Positions 51,634-62,281 of a stretch of 64,000 bases of DNA are shown one piece after another. Source of the stretch: Tsukamurella tyrosinosolvens (GTDB lineage Bacteria > Actinomycetota > Actinomycetes > Mycobacteriales > Mycobacteriaceae); NCBI RefSeq assembly GCF_900104775.1, contig NZ_FNSA01000003.1:3224001-3288000 (forward strand), written 5' to 3'. The stretch's first letter is position 1. The number at the start of each line of letters is the position of its first letter. Below the pieces are notes generated by a model. The model had not been told where the DNA came from, did no database searches, and worked only from the letters and a program-made list of their open reading frames with translations. A program made the position numbers and the translations under genes.

Positions 51634-52581
51634 ATGCGGATCGCACGCACCACCTTGACCACGTTCGTGGCGGTCGCCGCGGCTGCCCTCGTCGCTGCGG
51701 CTCCCGCGATGGCCGATCCCGCCGCGCCCGCCGTCCCCGCGGTTCCGGTCGCCCCCGCCGGCGCCCCGGCCGCTCCGGCTGCGGCAGCGCCCGCCGCCCC
51801 GGCAGCACCTGCCGCTGCGGCACCGGCAGCTGCCGCCCCCGCGGCGACGCCCGCCGCGGCCGGCACGCCGCTCGTCTCCACGGCGAACGCCGTGCCCGCC
51901 TCCGCGCAGCCCGCGCTCACCGAGCTCGCGAAGATCCCCGGCGTCCAGCAGATCCTCGCGACCGGGCAGCTGCCCACCACCGACGTGGCGACGCTGGTCA
52001 AGATGTTCGGCAGCGACCCGAACGCGCAGAAGCTCCTCGGCCAGCTGCTCGCCGGCCAGGCCGCGGCGACCACGCCCGCCGCCGACACCAAGCCGGACGA
52101 GCCGCTGAAGTTCGCGGTCACGGGCGCGATCAACGACACCTTCACCAAGGACGGCGGCCAGAAGAAGTACGGCCAGCCCCTCGGCGTCGAGAAGGACGTC
52201 GCGGGCGGATCGAAGGTGCAGGAGTTCACCAACGGCACCATCTACTGGAACCCGAAGGTCAACGGCGGCAAGGCGGCCGGCGTCACCGGCGCGATCCGTG
52301 ACCTCTACGTCAAGCAGGGCGGCCCCACCGGCAAGCTGGGCTTCCCGCTGATGAGCGAGCTCTCCGTCGGCGGCCCGACGGCCGGATCCGTCGCGGGTGC
52401 GTACAACGACTTCCAGAACGGCTCGATCGTCTGGTCGCCCGAGTACGGCGCGCACGTCGTCTCCGGCAAGATCAAGGACCAGTGGGTCAAGGGCGGCGGC
52501 GCCTTCGGCATGGGCTACCCGAAGGGCGACGTCAAGAACGGCGCCCAGGAATTCACCAAGGGCGGCGTCCTCAAGGGCTGA
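51634..52581 (+). CDS. Secreted LGFP-repeat protein
   Basis: A 315-residue exported protein. The signal peptide (about 1-27, ending PAMAD) is followed by a ~50-residue Ala/Pro low-complexity linker and a helical segment (LTELAKIPGVQQILATGQLP). Four LGFP-type repeats occupy about 160-315, for example GAIRDLYVKQGGPTGKLGFPL and GKIKDQWVKGGGAFGMGYP. LGFP repeats are found in mycolata envelope proteins, including corynebacterial mycolyltransferases, and are thought to bind the cell wall. No enzyme domain is attached, so an envelope structural role is likely. Confidence 0.88.
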   Translation: MRIARTTLTTFVAVAAAALVAAAPAMADPAAPAVPAVPVAPAGAPAAPAAAAPAAPAAPAAAAPAAAAPAATPAAAGTPLVSTANAVPASAQPALTELAKIPGVQQILATGQLPTTDVATLVKMFGSDPNAQKLLGQLLAGQAAATTPAADTKPDEPLKFAVTGAINDTFTKDGGQKKYGQPLGVEKDVAGGSKVQEFTNGTIYWNPKVNGGKAAGVTGAIRDLYVKQGGPTGKLGFPLMSELSVGGPTAGSVAGAYNDFQNGSIVWSPEYGAHVVSGKIKDQWVKGGGAFGMGYPKGDVKNGAQEFTKGGVLKG

Positions 52582-52589
52582 CCCCATCT

Positions 52590-52654
52590 GAATTGAACAC
52601 CGTTTCCGTTCACTGAAACCGCAGGTCGCGGTGAACGGAAACGGTGTTCAATTC
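52590..52654. terminator. Perfect 24-bp inverted repeat between convergent genes
   Basis: The arms 52590-52613 and 52631-52654 are exact reverse complements over 24 bases around a 17-base loop. The structure lies between the LGFP gene stop (52581) and the rsmB stop (52660), so a bidirectional terminator is the simplest role. Perfect pairing over 24 bp and AT-rich arm tips are unusual for this genome, so a mobile palindromic repeat is an alternative. Confidence 0.65.
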
Positions 52655-52659
52655 GTTGG

Positions 52660-54018
52660 CTAGCGCTTGCGGAGCGCCTGGAAGAACATGCCGTCGGTGC
52701 CGTGGAGGTGCGGCCAGAGCTGGACGTGCGGGCCGTCGCCGAGCGGGAGGTCCGTCTCCGGGACCAGCGGGCGGGTGTCGATCCGCTCCAGTCCGGCGGC
52801 CGCGAGCAGCTCGTCGTCGCCGACGATGCCGAGCGTCTCGGCCACGTGCGGCGAGCAGGTCGCGTAGAGCACCACGCCGCCCGGCCGGGTGAGTTCCGCG
52901 GCCGCGGTCAGCAGCTCGCGCTGCAGCACCGTCAGGTCCGCGACGTCGGAGGGCTTCTTGCGCCAGCGCGCCTCGGGCCGCCGGCGCAGGGCACCGATCC
53001 CCGAGCACGGGGCGTCGACCAGCACGCGGTCGTAGCCCGGCTCCAGCCCCGACGCGCGGCCGTCGGCCACATGCACGGCCACGGGTAGACCGCGAACCGC
53101 CTTGCGGACCAGTTCCGCGCGGTGCTCGGCGGGTTCGACGGCGTCGACCCGGGCGTCGTCGATCGCGGCGAGCGAGCCGAGGAGCGCGGCCTTCCCGCCC
53201 GGCCCGGCGCACAGGTCGAGCCAGCGGCCACCGTCGGGCCCCTCGAGCGGCGCGACGGCGGCGGCACGGGCCACCAGCTGCGAGCCCTCGTCCTGCACCC
53301 CCGCGAGGCCGTCGCGGACGGGTTCGAGCGCGCCCGGGTCGCCGCCGGGCAGGTACACCGCGTAGGGCGAGAGCCGGCCGGTCTCCCCCTCGACGATGAG
53401 CGCGAGCTCCTCCGCCGAGATCTCCCCCGGCCGCGCGACGAGGTGCACGGGCGGCCGGGAATCGTCGGAGGCGAGCAGCGCCTGCAGCTGCCCCATCGAG
53501 TTGATACCGTTGGCGCGCAGCGATTCCCAGAACGCCTCGGCGATCCACCGCGGGTGCGCGTACTGCATCGCGAGGTGCCCGATCAGGTCGTCCGCGGCGG
53601 GCGGGGCCACCCGGGCGACCCAGGTGTCCTCGTCGTCCTTGGACACCTTCCGCAGCACCGCGTTGGCGAAGCCGGCGGCGCCGCGCCCGGAGGTCGCCTT
53701 GACCGCGTCCACCGTCTCCGAGACGGCGGCGTGCGCCCCCACTCGCGTGCGCAGCAGCTGGTAGACACCCAGGCGCAGCCCGTCGAGCACGGGCCCGTCG
53801 ATGTCGGCGACGGGCCGCCCGGAGGCGCTCTCGATGACCGCGTCGAGCAGCCCCTGGGCGCGGCAGGTGCCGTAGGTGAGCTCGGTCGCGAAGGCCGCGT
53901 CGCGGCCCTTGAGCCGCTTGTCCCGGAGCAGGCCGGGCAGCACCAGGTTGGCGTACGCGCCCCGCTCGCGGACCGCGGCGAGGGTTTCGAGCGCAGCGCT
54001 GCGCGCAGGATCGGTCAC
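52660..54018 (-). CDS. rsmB: 16S rRNA (cytosine-967-C5)-methyltransferase RsmB/Fmu
   Basis: A 452-residue protein: an NusB-like N-terminal RNA-binding domain (~1-145), then the SAM-dependent methyltransferase with [15 protein letters not shown] (motif I) and both catalytic cysteines, [15 protein letters not shown] (motif IV) and [10 protein letters not shown] (motif VI). GTG 54018 overlaps the fmt stop (GTGA). Last gene of the def-fmt-rsmB unit. Confidence 0.95.
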   Translation of the reverse strand: MTDPARSAALETLAAVRERGAYANLVLPGLLRDKRLKGRDAAFATELTYGTCRAQGLLDAVIESASGRPVADIDGPVLDGLRLGVYQLLRTRVGAHAAVSETVDAVKATSGRGAAGFANAVLRKVSKDDEDTWVARVAPPAADDLIGHLAMQYAHPRWIAEAFWESLRANGINSMGQLQALLASDDSRPPVHLVARPGEISAEELALIVEGETGRLSPYAVYLPGGDPGALEPVRDGLAGVQDEGSQLVARAAAVAPLEGPDGGRWLDLCAGPGGKAALLGSLAAIDDARVDAVEPAEHRAELVRKAVRGLPVAVHVADGRASGLEPGYDRVLVDAPCSGIGALRRRPEARWRKKPSDVADLTVLQRELLTAAAELTRPGGVVLYATCSPHVAETLGIVGDDELLAAAGLERIDTRPLVPETDLPLGDGPHVQLWPHLHGTDGMFFQALRKR

Positions 54019-54950
54019 TGGTCGCCTCCGAGGATGGTGCCGGACTCGACCCGGGCGCCGCGCGCCCAGTCGGCGGCGGGCATGGGCTTCTTGCCGGGCG
54101 GCTGGACGGTGCCGAGCCGCAGCGGCGCCGTGGCGGTGCCCACGTGGACCTCGCGCTTGGTGACGCGCAGCTCGCCGGGGGCCAGCCGCTCGGACTCGGC
54201 GTCCACGACGGCGGGCCCGAGCTTGAGCCGGGCATCCCCGAGCGGCACCCACGCGCCGGGCGCGTCGGTCATCGCGCGGATGTGCCGGTCGACGGCGCCG
54301 GCGGGCAGGTCGAAGCGCACCCGCGCGGCGTCGACGGTCACCTTCGGCGCATGCGAGACGTCGTCGGCGGACTGGGGCTGGGCCTGCAGCGCGCCGGCCT
54401 CCACCCCGTCGACGGTGCGGGTTAGCAGCTCCGCGCCGTGCTCGGCGAGGCGCGCGAGCAGCACCGTCGCGGTGTCGTCGGGCCGGATCCGCTCGGTGAG
54501 CACGCCGAACACGGGCCCGGTGTCGAGGCCCGCCTCGATGCGGAAGGTGGAAGCGCCGGTGACCTCGTCGCCGGCCTCGAGCGCCGCCTGGACCGGCGCC
54601 GCGCCGCGCCACGCGGGGAGCAGCGAGAAGTGCAGGTTGATCCATCCGTGGACGGGGACGTCCAGCAGGTCGGGCGGGATCATCCCGCCGTACGCGACCA
54701 CCGGGCAGCAGTCCGGCGCCAGGTCGACGATCGCCGCCCGAGCCTCCGGGTCGCGCAGGGTGGCGGGGGTGAGCACGGGGATCCCCGCCTCGTCGGCGAC
54801 CTGCCCGACGGGCGAGCGCCGCACGCCGCGCCCGCGGCCCGAGCGGGCGTCGGGCCGGGTGAGCACGCCGACCACCTCGTGGTCGGAGGCGAGGAGCGCG
54901 CGCAGCGCCGGGACGGCGGGCTCGGGGGTGCCCGCGAAGAGGAGCCGCAT
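54015..54950 (-). CDS. fmt: Methionyl-tRNA formyltransferase
   Basis: A 311-residue enzyme that formylates initiator Met-t[23 protein letters not shown], the catalytic [15 protein letters not shown] (usually HPSLLP; Phe replaces Pro here) with Asn and His, and [16 protein letters not shown] are family marks. The C-terminal OB-like domain starts near residue 205. ATG 54950 shares one base with the def stop. Confidence 0.95.
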   Translation of the reverse strand: MRLLFAGTPEPAVPALRALLASDHEVVGVLTRPDARSGRGRGVRRSPVGQVADEAGIPVLTPATLRDPEARAAIVDLAPDCCPVVAYGGMIPPDLLDVPVHGWINLHFSLLPAWRGAAPVQAALEAGDEVTGASTFRIEAGLDTGPVFGVLTERIRPDDTATVLLARLAEHGAELLTRTVDGVEAGALQAQPQSADDVSHAPKVTVDAARVRFDLPAGAVDRHIRAMTDAPGAWVPLGDARLKLGPAVVDAESERLAPGELRVTKREVHVGTATAPLRLGTVQPPGKKPMPAADWARGARVESGTILGGDQ

Positions 54951-55486
54951 CAGGCGAGGCCTCCCGCGCCGGCGGCGAGTGTGGCGGCGGGGTCCGTGAA
55001 CCACGGGGAGCTGCGGATGACGCGCATCACGGCCTTCCGCTCCTCGGGGGCGAGCCGGCTCAGGTACAGGACGCCGTCGAGGTGGTCGCTCTCGTGCTGG
55101 ATGCAGCGGGCGAGGATCTCGGTCGCCTCGATGGTCACGGGCGCGCCGGTGACGTCGACGCCCTCAGCCACGACGTGCATGTGCCGGGTGCAGTCGCCGC
55201 GCACCTCCGGGATCGACAGGCAGCCCTCGGCCGCGGTCTGCATCTCGTCGCCGACGGCCCGCCACACCGGGTTGATCAGGTGGCCCTCCCGGCCGCCGCA
55301 GCCGTACACGAACACCCGCTTGCTCACGCCCACCTGCGGCGCGGCCAGGCCGGCGCCGTTGTGGTGGTGCATCGTGTCGATCATGTCGTCCACCAGCCGC
55401 GCGAGGTCGGCATCGAAGACCGTCACCTCGTCGGCGGGCGTGCGCAGCACGGGGTCGGGATAGATGCGAACGGGGAGCACACTCAT
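54950..55486 (-). CDS. def: Peptide deformylase
   Basis: A 178-residue metalloprotease that removes the N-formyl group from nascent chains. All three motifs are intact: [18 protein letters not shown] (metal ligand C89) and QHESDHLDG (H131, E132, H135). ATG 55486 has GGGGGA just upstream; an in-frame upstream extension does not resemble deformylases. First gene of def-fmt-rsmB. Confidence 0.96.
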   Translation of the reverse strand: MSVLPVRIYPDPVLRTPADEVTVFDADLARLVDDMIDTMHHHNGAGLAAPQVGVSKRVFVYGCGGREGHLINPVWRAVGDEMQTAAEGCLSIPEVRGDCTRHMHVVAEGVDVTGAPVTIEATEILARCIQHESDHLDGVLYLSRLAPEERKAVMRVIRSSPWFTDPAATLAAGAGGLA

Positions 55487-55631
55487 TCCCCCATTATCCA
55501 GCCCGGACCGGGAGCGGGGCAGCCACACCGGTCACAGCGGCGCGCCCGCACTAGCAGTTCGAGCGAGGGTTGCCTTAGGATTCCGGACGGAAACGCCATG
55601 AACCGCCCCCGCCGGGCGAGAGAGGGTCGAC

Positions 55632-56684
55632 GTGCAGCTCGCGCGCGCCCGGCGGCCGCTGATCGGCGCCGCCGTATGCCTTTCCGTGCTCTTCGGCACG
55701 GCGTGCACCACCACCGTGCAGGGTGGGACCGGTGCTCCGTCGTCGTCGGCGCCCGCGTCCCCCTCGGCCTCGTACCCGCCGATGAACGCGGCGTCGCTCG
55801 TCGGCAAGTTCCCGGTGACGCAGCCGCAGCGCATCGTCTACCCCACCCCGGACGGCGCTCCGGATCCCGAGCAGAACTACGGCGAGCTGTACCTGCCCGC
55901 CAATCCGGCGCTGCAGCAGAACCCGTCTGGCGGCCCGCTCAGCGCCCGCACGACGATCCAGCTCCCCGCGCAGATCCCCGTCGTGGTGCTCCTGCACGGC
56001 GGCGGCTGGCGCACGCCGTCCGCGGCGGGATCGATGTCGGAGATGGCGCGCTCGCTGGTCAGCCACGGCGTCGCCGTGTGGAACGTCGAGTACCGCCGGA
56101 TCGGGGCGGGCGGCGGTTACCCCGTCACGCTCACCGACACCGCCGCGGCGATCGACTTCCTGCAGACGGTGAAGGCGCAGTACGCGCCGAACCTGGACCT
56201 GAACGACGTGGTCGTCGCCGGACACTCCGCCGGCGGCCAGCTGGCCGTGTGGGCCTCGGCCCGGTCGATGCTCACGCCCGGCGCGATGGGCAGCGTTCCC
56301 GCGGTGACCCCCGCGGCGGTGGTCTCGATGGGCGGCGTGCTCGACATGCGCCGCGCGGTGGCCGACGGCAACGTCAACACGCGGCTCTTCCTCGGCCTGC
56401 CGGACGAGTTCCCGCAGCAGTTCGCGGTGGCCGACCCGATCCAGAACATCAACCCCAAGGTCCCGGTCACGTGCTTCAACGGCACCGCGGACCGCATCGT
56501 CCGGCCCGCCGGGTGCGAGGCCTTCGTGGCCGCGCTGAAGGCCAAGGGCGGCCGCGGTGAGACCGTGCTGCTGCCCGGCGCGGGGCACAACATCTACCTC
56601 CCGTCGCAGTCCCAGAACCGGTACTGGCCGGTCGTGCAGAAGGCGATCCTGGGCTACGTCGACGAGTTCCGGCCGCGCGGGTGA
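55632..56684 (+). CDS. Lipoprotein alpha/beta hydrolase (HSL/BD-FAE-like)
   Basis: A 350-residue exported esterase or lipase. TAC at 23-25 makes C25 the lipid anchor, followed by a Ser/Pro linker. The fold shows VVVLLHGGGWRTPS (oxyanion HGGGW), nucleophile S199 in AGHSAGG, and a late GTADRIV Asp plus GAGHNIYL His. This resembles carboxylesterases and the kynurenine-formamidase-like group. GTG 55632 has GAGAGGG upstream, and TAGGAT (55576-55581) could be a -10. Substrate unknown. Confidence 0.88.
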   Translation: MQLARARRPLIGAAVCLSVLFGTACTTTVQGGTGAPSSSAPASPSASYPPMNAASLVGKFPVTQPQRIVYPTPDGAPDPEQNYGELYLPANPALQQNPSGGPLSARTTIQLPAQIPVVVLLHGGGWRTPSAAGSMSEMARSLVSHGVAVWNVEYRRIGAGGGYPVTLTDTAAAIDFLQTVKAQYAPNLDLNDVVVAGHSAGGQLAVWASARSMLTPGAMGSVPAVTPAAVVSMGGVLDMRRAVADGNVNTRLFLGLPDEFPQQFAVADPIQNINPKVPVTCFNGTADRIVRPAGCEAFVAALKAKGGRGETVLLPGAGHNIYLPSQSQNRYWPVVQKAILGYVDEFRPRG

Positions 56685-58133
<1,449 letters not shown>

Positions 58134-58153
58134 CGCCGCCCCCCGCTCGACGC

Positions 58154-58187
58154 ACGGCCCGGCCCGCCTCCGCGGTGGCCGGGCCGT
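58154..58187 (+). terminator. Hairpin terminator after gdhA
   Basis: An 11-bp perfect GC-rich stem (58154-58164 and 58177-58187) with a 12-base loop lies 20 bases past the gdhA stop, before the convergent Lrp-family gene. Confidence 0.65.
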
Positions 58188-58211
58188 CGCGCTGTCCGAC
58201 GGCGCCGGGCC

Positions 58212-58703
58212 CTACCCGACGGTGCCGGGATCGGGCGGTCCGAGCGCGCCCGGGCCGTCGGCCTCGTCGAAGATCAGCCACGTGCGGGTGGAGCGCACGC
58301 CGTCGAGCGCCTGCAGGCTCACGAGCACGACGTCGCGCAGCGCCGCGTTGTCCGGGGTCCGCACCAGGAGGAGCACGTCGAAATCGCCGCCGACCAGGGC
58401 GAAGTGCTCGACGTAGGGCAGCTCGCTGAGGTGCTCGGCGACGCCCTTCCACGCGTCCTGGCGAATCGACAGCCCGATGTACGCCGACGTGCCGTAGCCC
58501 GCCCGCTCGTGGTCGACCCGAGCCGCGTAGCCGCGGATCACCCCGCTGCGTTCCAGCCGCTCGACGCGCACGTAGGCGTTGGCCCGCGAGACGTGCACGC
58601 GCTCGGCGAGCGCCCGCATCGAGATGCGGCCGTCCTCCGCCAGCACCTGCAGGATCCGCCGGTCGAAGTCGTCCAGACCCGGGTGCTCGGCACCGTCCGC
58701 CAT
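58212..58703 (-). CDS. Lrp/AsnC-family regulator of the bkd operon
   Basis: A 163-residue regulator with an N-terminal HTH (DRRILQVLAEDGRISMRALAERVHVSRANAYVRVERLE) and a C-terminal RAM ligand-sensing domain (SAYIGLSIRQ..., FALVGGDFDVLLLVRTPD). Divergent from bkdABC, it probably senses a branched-chain amino acid or 2-oxoacid and controls that operon, as BkdR-type proteins do elsewhere. ATG 58703 (with GGAG eight bases upstream) is chosen over GTG 58727. Confidence 0.9.
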   Translation of the reverse strand: MADGAEHPGLDDFDRRILQVLAEDGRISMRALAERVHVSRANAYVRVERLERSGVIRGYAARVDHERAGYGTSAYIGLSIRQDAWKGVAEHLSELPYVEHFALVGGDFDVLLLVRTPDNAALRDVVLVSLQALDGVRSTRTWLIFDEADGPGALGPPDPGTVG

Positions 58704-58770
58704 CCGTCCAGCTCCGTCCCGCGTCACGCCCCGATCCTGGATGATCGGCTCATTTCCCCGGCAATGCTAC

Positions 58771-58780
58771 GACGATCGTC
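58771..58780. promoter_or_regulatory. Palindrome in the Lrp/bkd divergent promoter region
   Basis: GACGATCGTC is a perfect 10-bp palindrome in the 153-base region between the regulator and bkdA. Nearby GATCGG repeats (58743 and 58789) give it the phased look of Lrp-family operators. Confidence 0.35.
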
Positions 58781-58856
58781 TCGCTACTGATCGGTTCGAC
58801 GTGAATCCCGTCCGCGGGGTGCACGCTCGAAGAGCAACCCGAGCAGGGAGGACGAC

Positions 58857-59984
58857 GTGACCACCACCAGCGACCTCGCGGGCGAGCCGACGTACCGGAA
58901 GTTCCTTCCGGCCGACACGCCCGTGCAGTACCTCGACGAGGCGGGCGAGCTCACCGACTCGCACGCGCGCTACCCGCACCCCGACGACGACCGGATGGTC
59001 GAGATGTACCGCCGCATGGTGCTGGGGCGGCGGTTCGACGCGCAGGCGACGGCGCTGACGAAGCAGGGCCGGCTCGCCGTCTACCCGTCCTCGCACGGGC
59101 AGGACGCGTGCCAGATCGCCGCGGCGATGTGCCTGCGCCCGACGGACTGGATGTTCCCGACGTACCGCGATTCGGTGGCGCTCGCCGCCCGTGGCGTGGA
59201 CCCGGTGCAGGTGCTGACCCTGCTGGCCGGCGACTGGCACTGCGGCTACGACCCCGCGGCCCTGCGCACGGCGCCGCAGTGCACGCCGCTCGCCACGCAG
59301 CTGCTGCACGCCGCCGGCGTGGCCCACGCCGAGCACTTGCGCGGCACCGACACCATCGCGCTCGCCCTGTGCGGCGACGGCGGCACCAGCGAGGGCGACT
59401 TCCACGAGGCGCTGAACTTCGCCGCCGTCTTCCACGCGCCCGTCGTCTTCCTCGTGCAGAACAACGGTTTCGCGATCAGCGTGCCGCTCTCCCGGCAGAC
59501 CGCCGCGCCGAGCCTGGCGCACAAGGGCGTGGGGTACGGCATCGGCTCCGAACAGGTGGACGGCAACGACCCGATCGCCATGCTGGGCGTGATGCAGGAG
59601 GCGGCGCACTTCGTCCGGTCCGGCAACGGGCCCGTCATCGTCGAGGCCCACACCTACCGCATCGACGCGCACACCAACGCCGACGACGCGACCCGGTACC
59701 GGACGTCCGCGGAGGTCGAGGAGTGGCTGCGCCGCGACCCGATCACCCGGCTGGAGACCCACCTCCGGGCGCGCGGCCGGATCGACGACGCGGTCGTCGC
59801 CGCGGTCGCCGAGGAGGCCGAGGCGGCCGCCGCCGACCTGCGCGACCGGATGAACGCCGACCGCCCCGTCGATCCCGCCGACCTGTTCCGGCACGTCTAC
59901 GCCGAGCCGACCCCGCAGCTGCGCGAGCAGCAGGCGCAGGTGGAGGCCGAGCTCGCCGCCGCCGCGGCCACCGAGGAGGACTGA
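58857..59984 (+). CDS. bkdA: Branched-chain 2-oxoacid dehydrogenase E1 alpha
   Basis: A 375-residue E1 alpha subunit. The ThDP motif is GDGGTSEGDFHEALNFAAVF...NN; YPSSHGQDACQ and WMFPTYRDSVALAARG surround the active site. HTNADDATRYR is the loop conserved in branched-chain (and some pyruvate) E1 enzymes. GTG 58857 follows GGGAGGA. It starts the bkdABC operon; M. tuberculosis Rv2497c-Rv2495c has the same order. Pyruvate specificity cannot be excluded, but the Lrp neighbour and missing E3 favour branched-chain substrates. Confidence 0.92.
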   Translation: MTTTSDLAGEPTYRKFLPADTPVQYLDEAGELTDSHARYPHPDDDRMVEMYRRMVLGRRFDAQATALTKQGRLAVYPSSHGQDACQIAAAMCLRPTDWMFPTYRDSVALAARGVDPVQVLTLLAGDWHCGYDPAALRTAPQCTPLATQLLHAAGVAHAEHLRGTDTIALALCGDGGTSEGDFHEALNFAAVFHAPVVFLVQNNGFAISVPLSRQTAAPSLAHKGVGYGIGSEQVDGNDPIAMLGVMQEAAHFVRSGNGPVIVEAHTYRIDAHTNADDATRYRTSAEVEEWLRRDPITRLETHLRARGRIDDAVVAAVAEEAEAAAADLRDRMNADRPVDPADLFRHVYAEPTPQLREQQAQVEAELAAAAATEED

Positions 59985-59987
59985 GAC

Positions 59988-60992
59988 ATGCCCCGTCACA
60001 CCATGGCCCAGGCCCTGAACACCGCGCTGCGCGACGCCCTCGCCGCGGATCCCGACGTGGTGGTCTTCGGCGAGGACGTCGGCACCCTCGGCGGGGTCTT
60101 CCGCGTCACCGACGGACTCACCCGCGAATTCGGCGCCGACCGCTGCTTCGACACGCCGCTCGCCGAATCGGGCATCGTCGGCTTCGCCGTCGGGATGACC
60201 ATGGCGGGATTCAAGCCAGTGGTCGAGATGCAGTTCGACGCCTTCGCCTACCCCGCGTTCGAACAGATCGTCTCGCACGTCGCCAAGCTGCGCAATCGCA
60301 CCCGCGGCGCGCTCTCGGTGCCGATGGTGATCCGCGTGCCCTACGCCGGCGGCATCGGCGGCGTCGAGCACCACTGCGATTCGAGCGAGGCGTACTACGT
60401 CCACACGCCCGGGTTGAAGGTCGCGGCGCCCGCCACCGTCGGCGACGCGTACACCCTGCTGCGGCGCGCGATCGACGATCCCGACCCCGTCGTCCTCCTC
60501 GAACCCAAGCGTCTCTACTTCGCCTCGGCGGAGGCCGATCTCACCGTCGGCGCACCGATGGGCCGGGCCGTCGTGCGGCGCGAGGGCCGCGACGCGACGC
60601 TGGTCGCGTACGGCCCGTCGGTCGACGTCGCGCTCGACGCCGCGGCCGCCGCGGCGGAGGACGGGATCTCGCTCGAGGTGGTCGATCTGCGCACGCTGGT
60701 CCCCTTCGACGACGAGGCCGTGGCGGCGTCGGTGCGACGCACCGGCCGGTGCGTGGTGGTGCAGGAGGCGCAGGGCTTCGCCGGCGTCGGCGCCGAGATC
60801 GCGGCCCGCGTGCAGGAGCGCTGCTTCCACCACCTGCACGCGCCCGTGCTGCGGGTCAGCGGGTTCGACATCCCCTATCCCCCACCGAAGCTCGAGCGGC
60901 TGCACCTGCCCGGGGTGGACCGGATCCTGGACGCCGTCGACCGGCTGCAGTGGGACGACCGGGTCGACGCCCGTTGGGCGGTGGCACCGTGA
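59988..60992 (+). CDS. bkdB: Branched-chain 2-oxoacid dehydrogenase E1 beta
   Basis: A 334-residue E1 beta subunit (transketolase pyrimidine plus C-terminal domains). MAQALNTALRDALAADPDVVVFGEDVG carries the conserved Glu that activates ThDP; FDTPLAESGIVGFAVGMTMAGFKPVVEMQFDAF and PYAGGIGGVEHHCDSSEAYYVHTPG are canonical. Three bases separate it from bkdA, and its stop overlaps the bkdC GTG (GTGA). Confidence 0.94.
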   Translation: MPRHTMAQALNTALRDALAADPDVVVFGEDVGTLGGVFRVTDGLTREFGADRCFDTPLAESGIVGFAVGMTMAGFKPVVEMQFDAFAYPAFEQIVSHVAKLRNRTRGALSVPMVIRVPYAGGIGGVEHHCDSSEAYYVHTPGLKVAAPATVGDAYTLLRRAIDDPDPVVLLEPKRLYFASAEADLTVGAPMGRAVVRREGRDATLVAYGPSVDVALDAAAAAAEDGISLEVVDLRTLVPFDDEAVAASVRRTGRCVVVQEAQGFAGVGAEIAARVQERCFHHLHAPVLRVSGFDIPYPPPKLERLHLPGVDRILDAVDRLQWDDRVDARWAVAP

Positions 60993-62281
60993 GCGATCAG
61001 GTCTTCCTGCTCCCCGACCTCGGCGAGGGACTGACCGAGGCCGACATCCTGTCCTGGCGCGTGGGCGTCGGCGACACCGTGACGGTCGACCAGGTGGTCG
61101 TCGAGGTCGAGACCGCCAAGGCCGCCGTCGAGGTGCCGGTGCCGTTCGCGGGCACCGTCACCGCCCTCCACGGCGCGCCGGGCGCGACGCTGCGCGTGGG
61201 CGAGCCGCTGATCTCCGTGGGCGCCCCGAGCCCCACGACCACCGCCGCCCCGCCGCTCGACGAGCCGTCGGGGAACGTGCTCATCGGCTACGGGACGAGC
61301 GCGGACAAGCCAGCCCGCCGGCGACGCGCGGCGGCACCGCCGCGGACCGTCGCATCCCCGCCGGCCCCGCCCCGCGAGCACGAGGCCCCGCCCCGCGCGC
61401 AGGCGGCGCCGGCCGTCGCGCGGGTCATCTCGCCGGTGGTGCGCGACCTCGCGCGCGAGCACGGACTGGACCTGTCGACGGTGCGTCCCTCGGGCGTGGG
61501 CGGCGTCATCCGCCGCGCGGATGTCGACGCGGCCCTCGCCGCCCGCACGGCCGCCCCCGCGCACGAGGGAACGGCGGCGGGCCGGAGCGACGTCCGCATC
61601 CCGCTCAACGGCCTCCGCAAGGCCGTGGCGGACAAGCTGACCACCAGCCGCCGCGAGATCCCGGAGGCCACCACCTGGGTCGACGTCGACGCCACCGCGC
61701 TCCTCGACGCGCGGGCCGCGATGAACGCGACGCTCCCTGGCGCGGAGCGGGTGGGCCTGCTCGCACTGCTCGCGCGGCTCACGGTCGCTGCCCTGCGGCG
61801 GTTCCCCCAGCTCAACGCGTCCGTCGACGTCGATCGTCGGCAGATCGTCCAGCACGGGCGGGTGCATCTCGGCATCGCGGCGCAGACGCCGCGGGGGCTC
61901 GTGGTCCCCGTCATCGCGGACGCCGACACCCTGACCACGGTGGAGCTCGCACGGCGGCTGGCCGAGACCACCGCCCTCGCCCGGGACGGCGCGCTGCCGC
62001 CCGCGCGGCTCACCGGGGGCACGTTCACGCTCAACAACTACGGCGTCTTCGGCGTCGACGGTTCCGCACCGATCATCAACCACCCCGAGGCGGCGATCCT
62101 GGGGATCGGGCGGATCCTCGACCGGCCCTGGGTGGTCGACGGTGCCATCGTCGTTCGCAAGGTCGCCCAGATCTCCCTCGCTTTCGACCACCGCGTGTGC
62201 GACGGCGGCGAGGCGGGCGGCTTCCTACGGCTGTTCGCCGACTACGTCGAGGACCCGGTCCGGGCGCTCGCGTACCTCTGA
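60989..62281 (+). CDS. bkdC: Branched-chain 2-oxoacid dehydrogenase E2 (dihydrolipoyl acyltransferase)
   Basis: A 430-residue E2 with one lipoyl domain (lipoyl-lysine K44 in VETAKAAVEV), a Pro/Ala linker, a peripheral-subunit-binding domain (about 145-180, VISPVVRDLAREHGLDLSTVRPSG) and the catalytic acyltransferase domain ending with the active-site FDHRVCDGG (H401, D405). GTG start coupled to bkdB. No E3 is encoded nearby, so a shared lipoamide dehydrogenase must serve. The last 40 bases overlap the convergent ceramidase gene. Confidence 0.94.
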   Translation: MSDQVFLLPDLGEGLTEADILSWRVGVGDTVTVDQVVVEVETAKAAVEVPVPFAGTVTALHGAPGATLRVGEPLISVGAPSPTTTAAPPLDEPSGNVLIGYGTSADKPARRRRAAAPPRTVASPPAPPREHEAPPRAQAAPAVARVISPVVRDLAREHGLDLSTVRPSGVGGVIRRADVDAALAARTAAPAHEGTAAGRSDVRIPLNGLRKAVADKLTTSRREIPEATTWVDVDATALLDARAAMNATLPGAERVGLLALLARLTVAALRRFPQLNASVDVDRRQIVQHGRVHLGIAAQTPRGLVVPVIADADTLTTVELARRLAETTALARDGALPPARLTGGTFTLNNYGVFGVDGSAPIINHPEAAILGIGRILDRPWVVDGAIVVRKVAQISLAFDHRVCDGGEAGGFLRLFADYVEDPVRALAYL

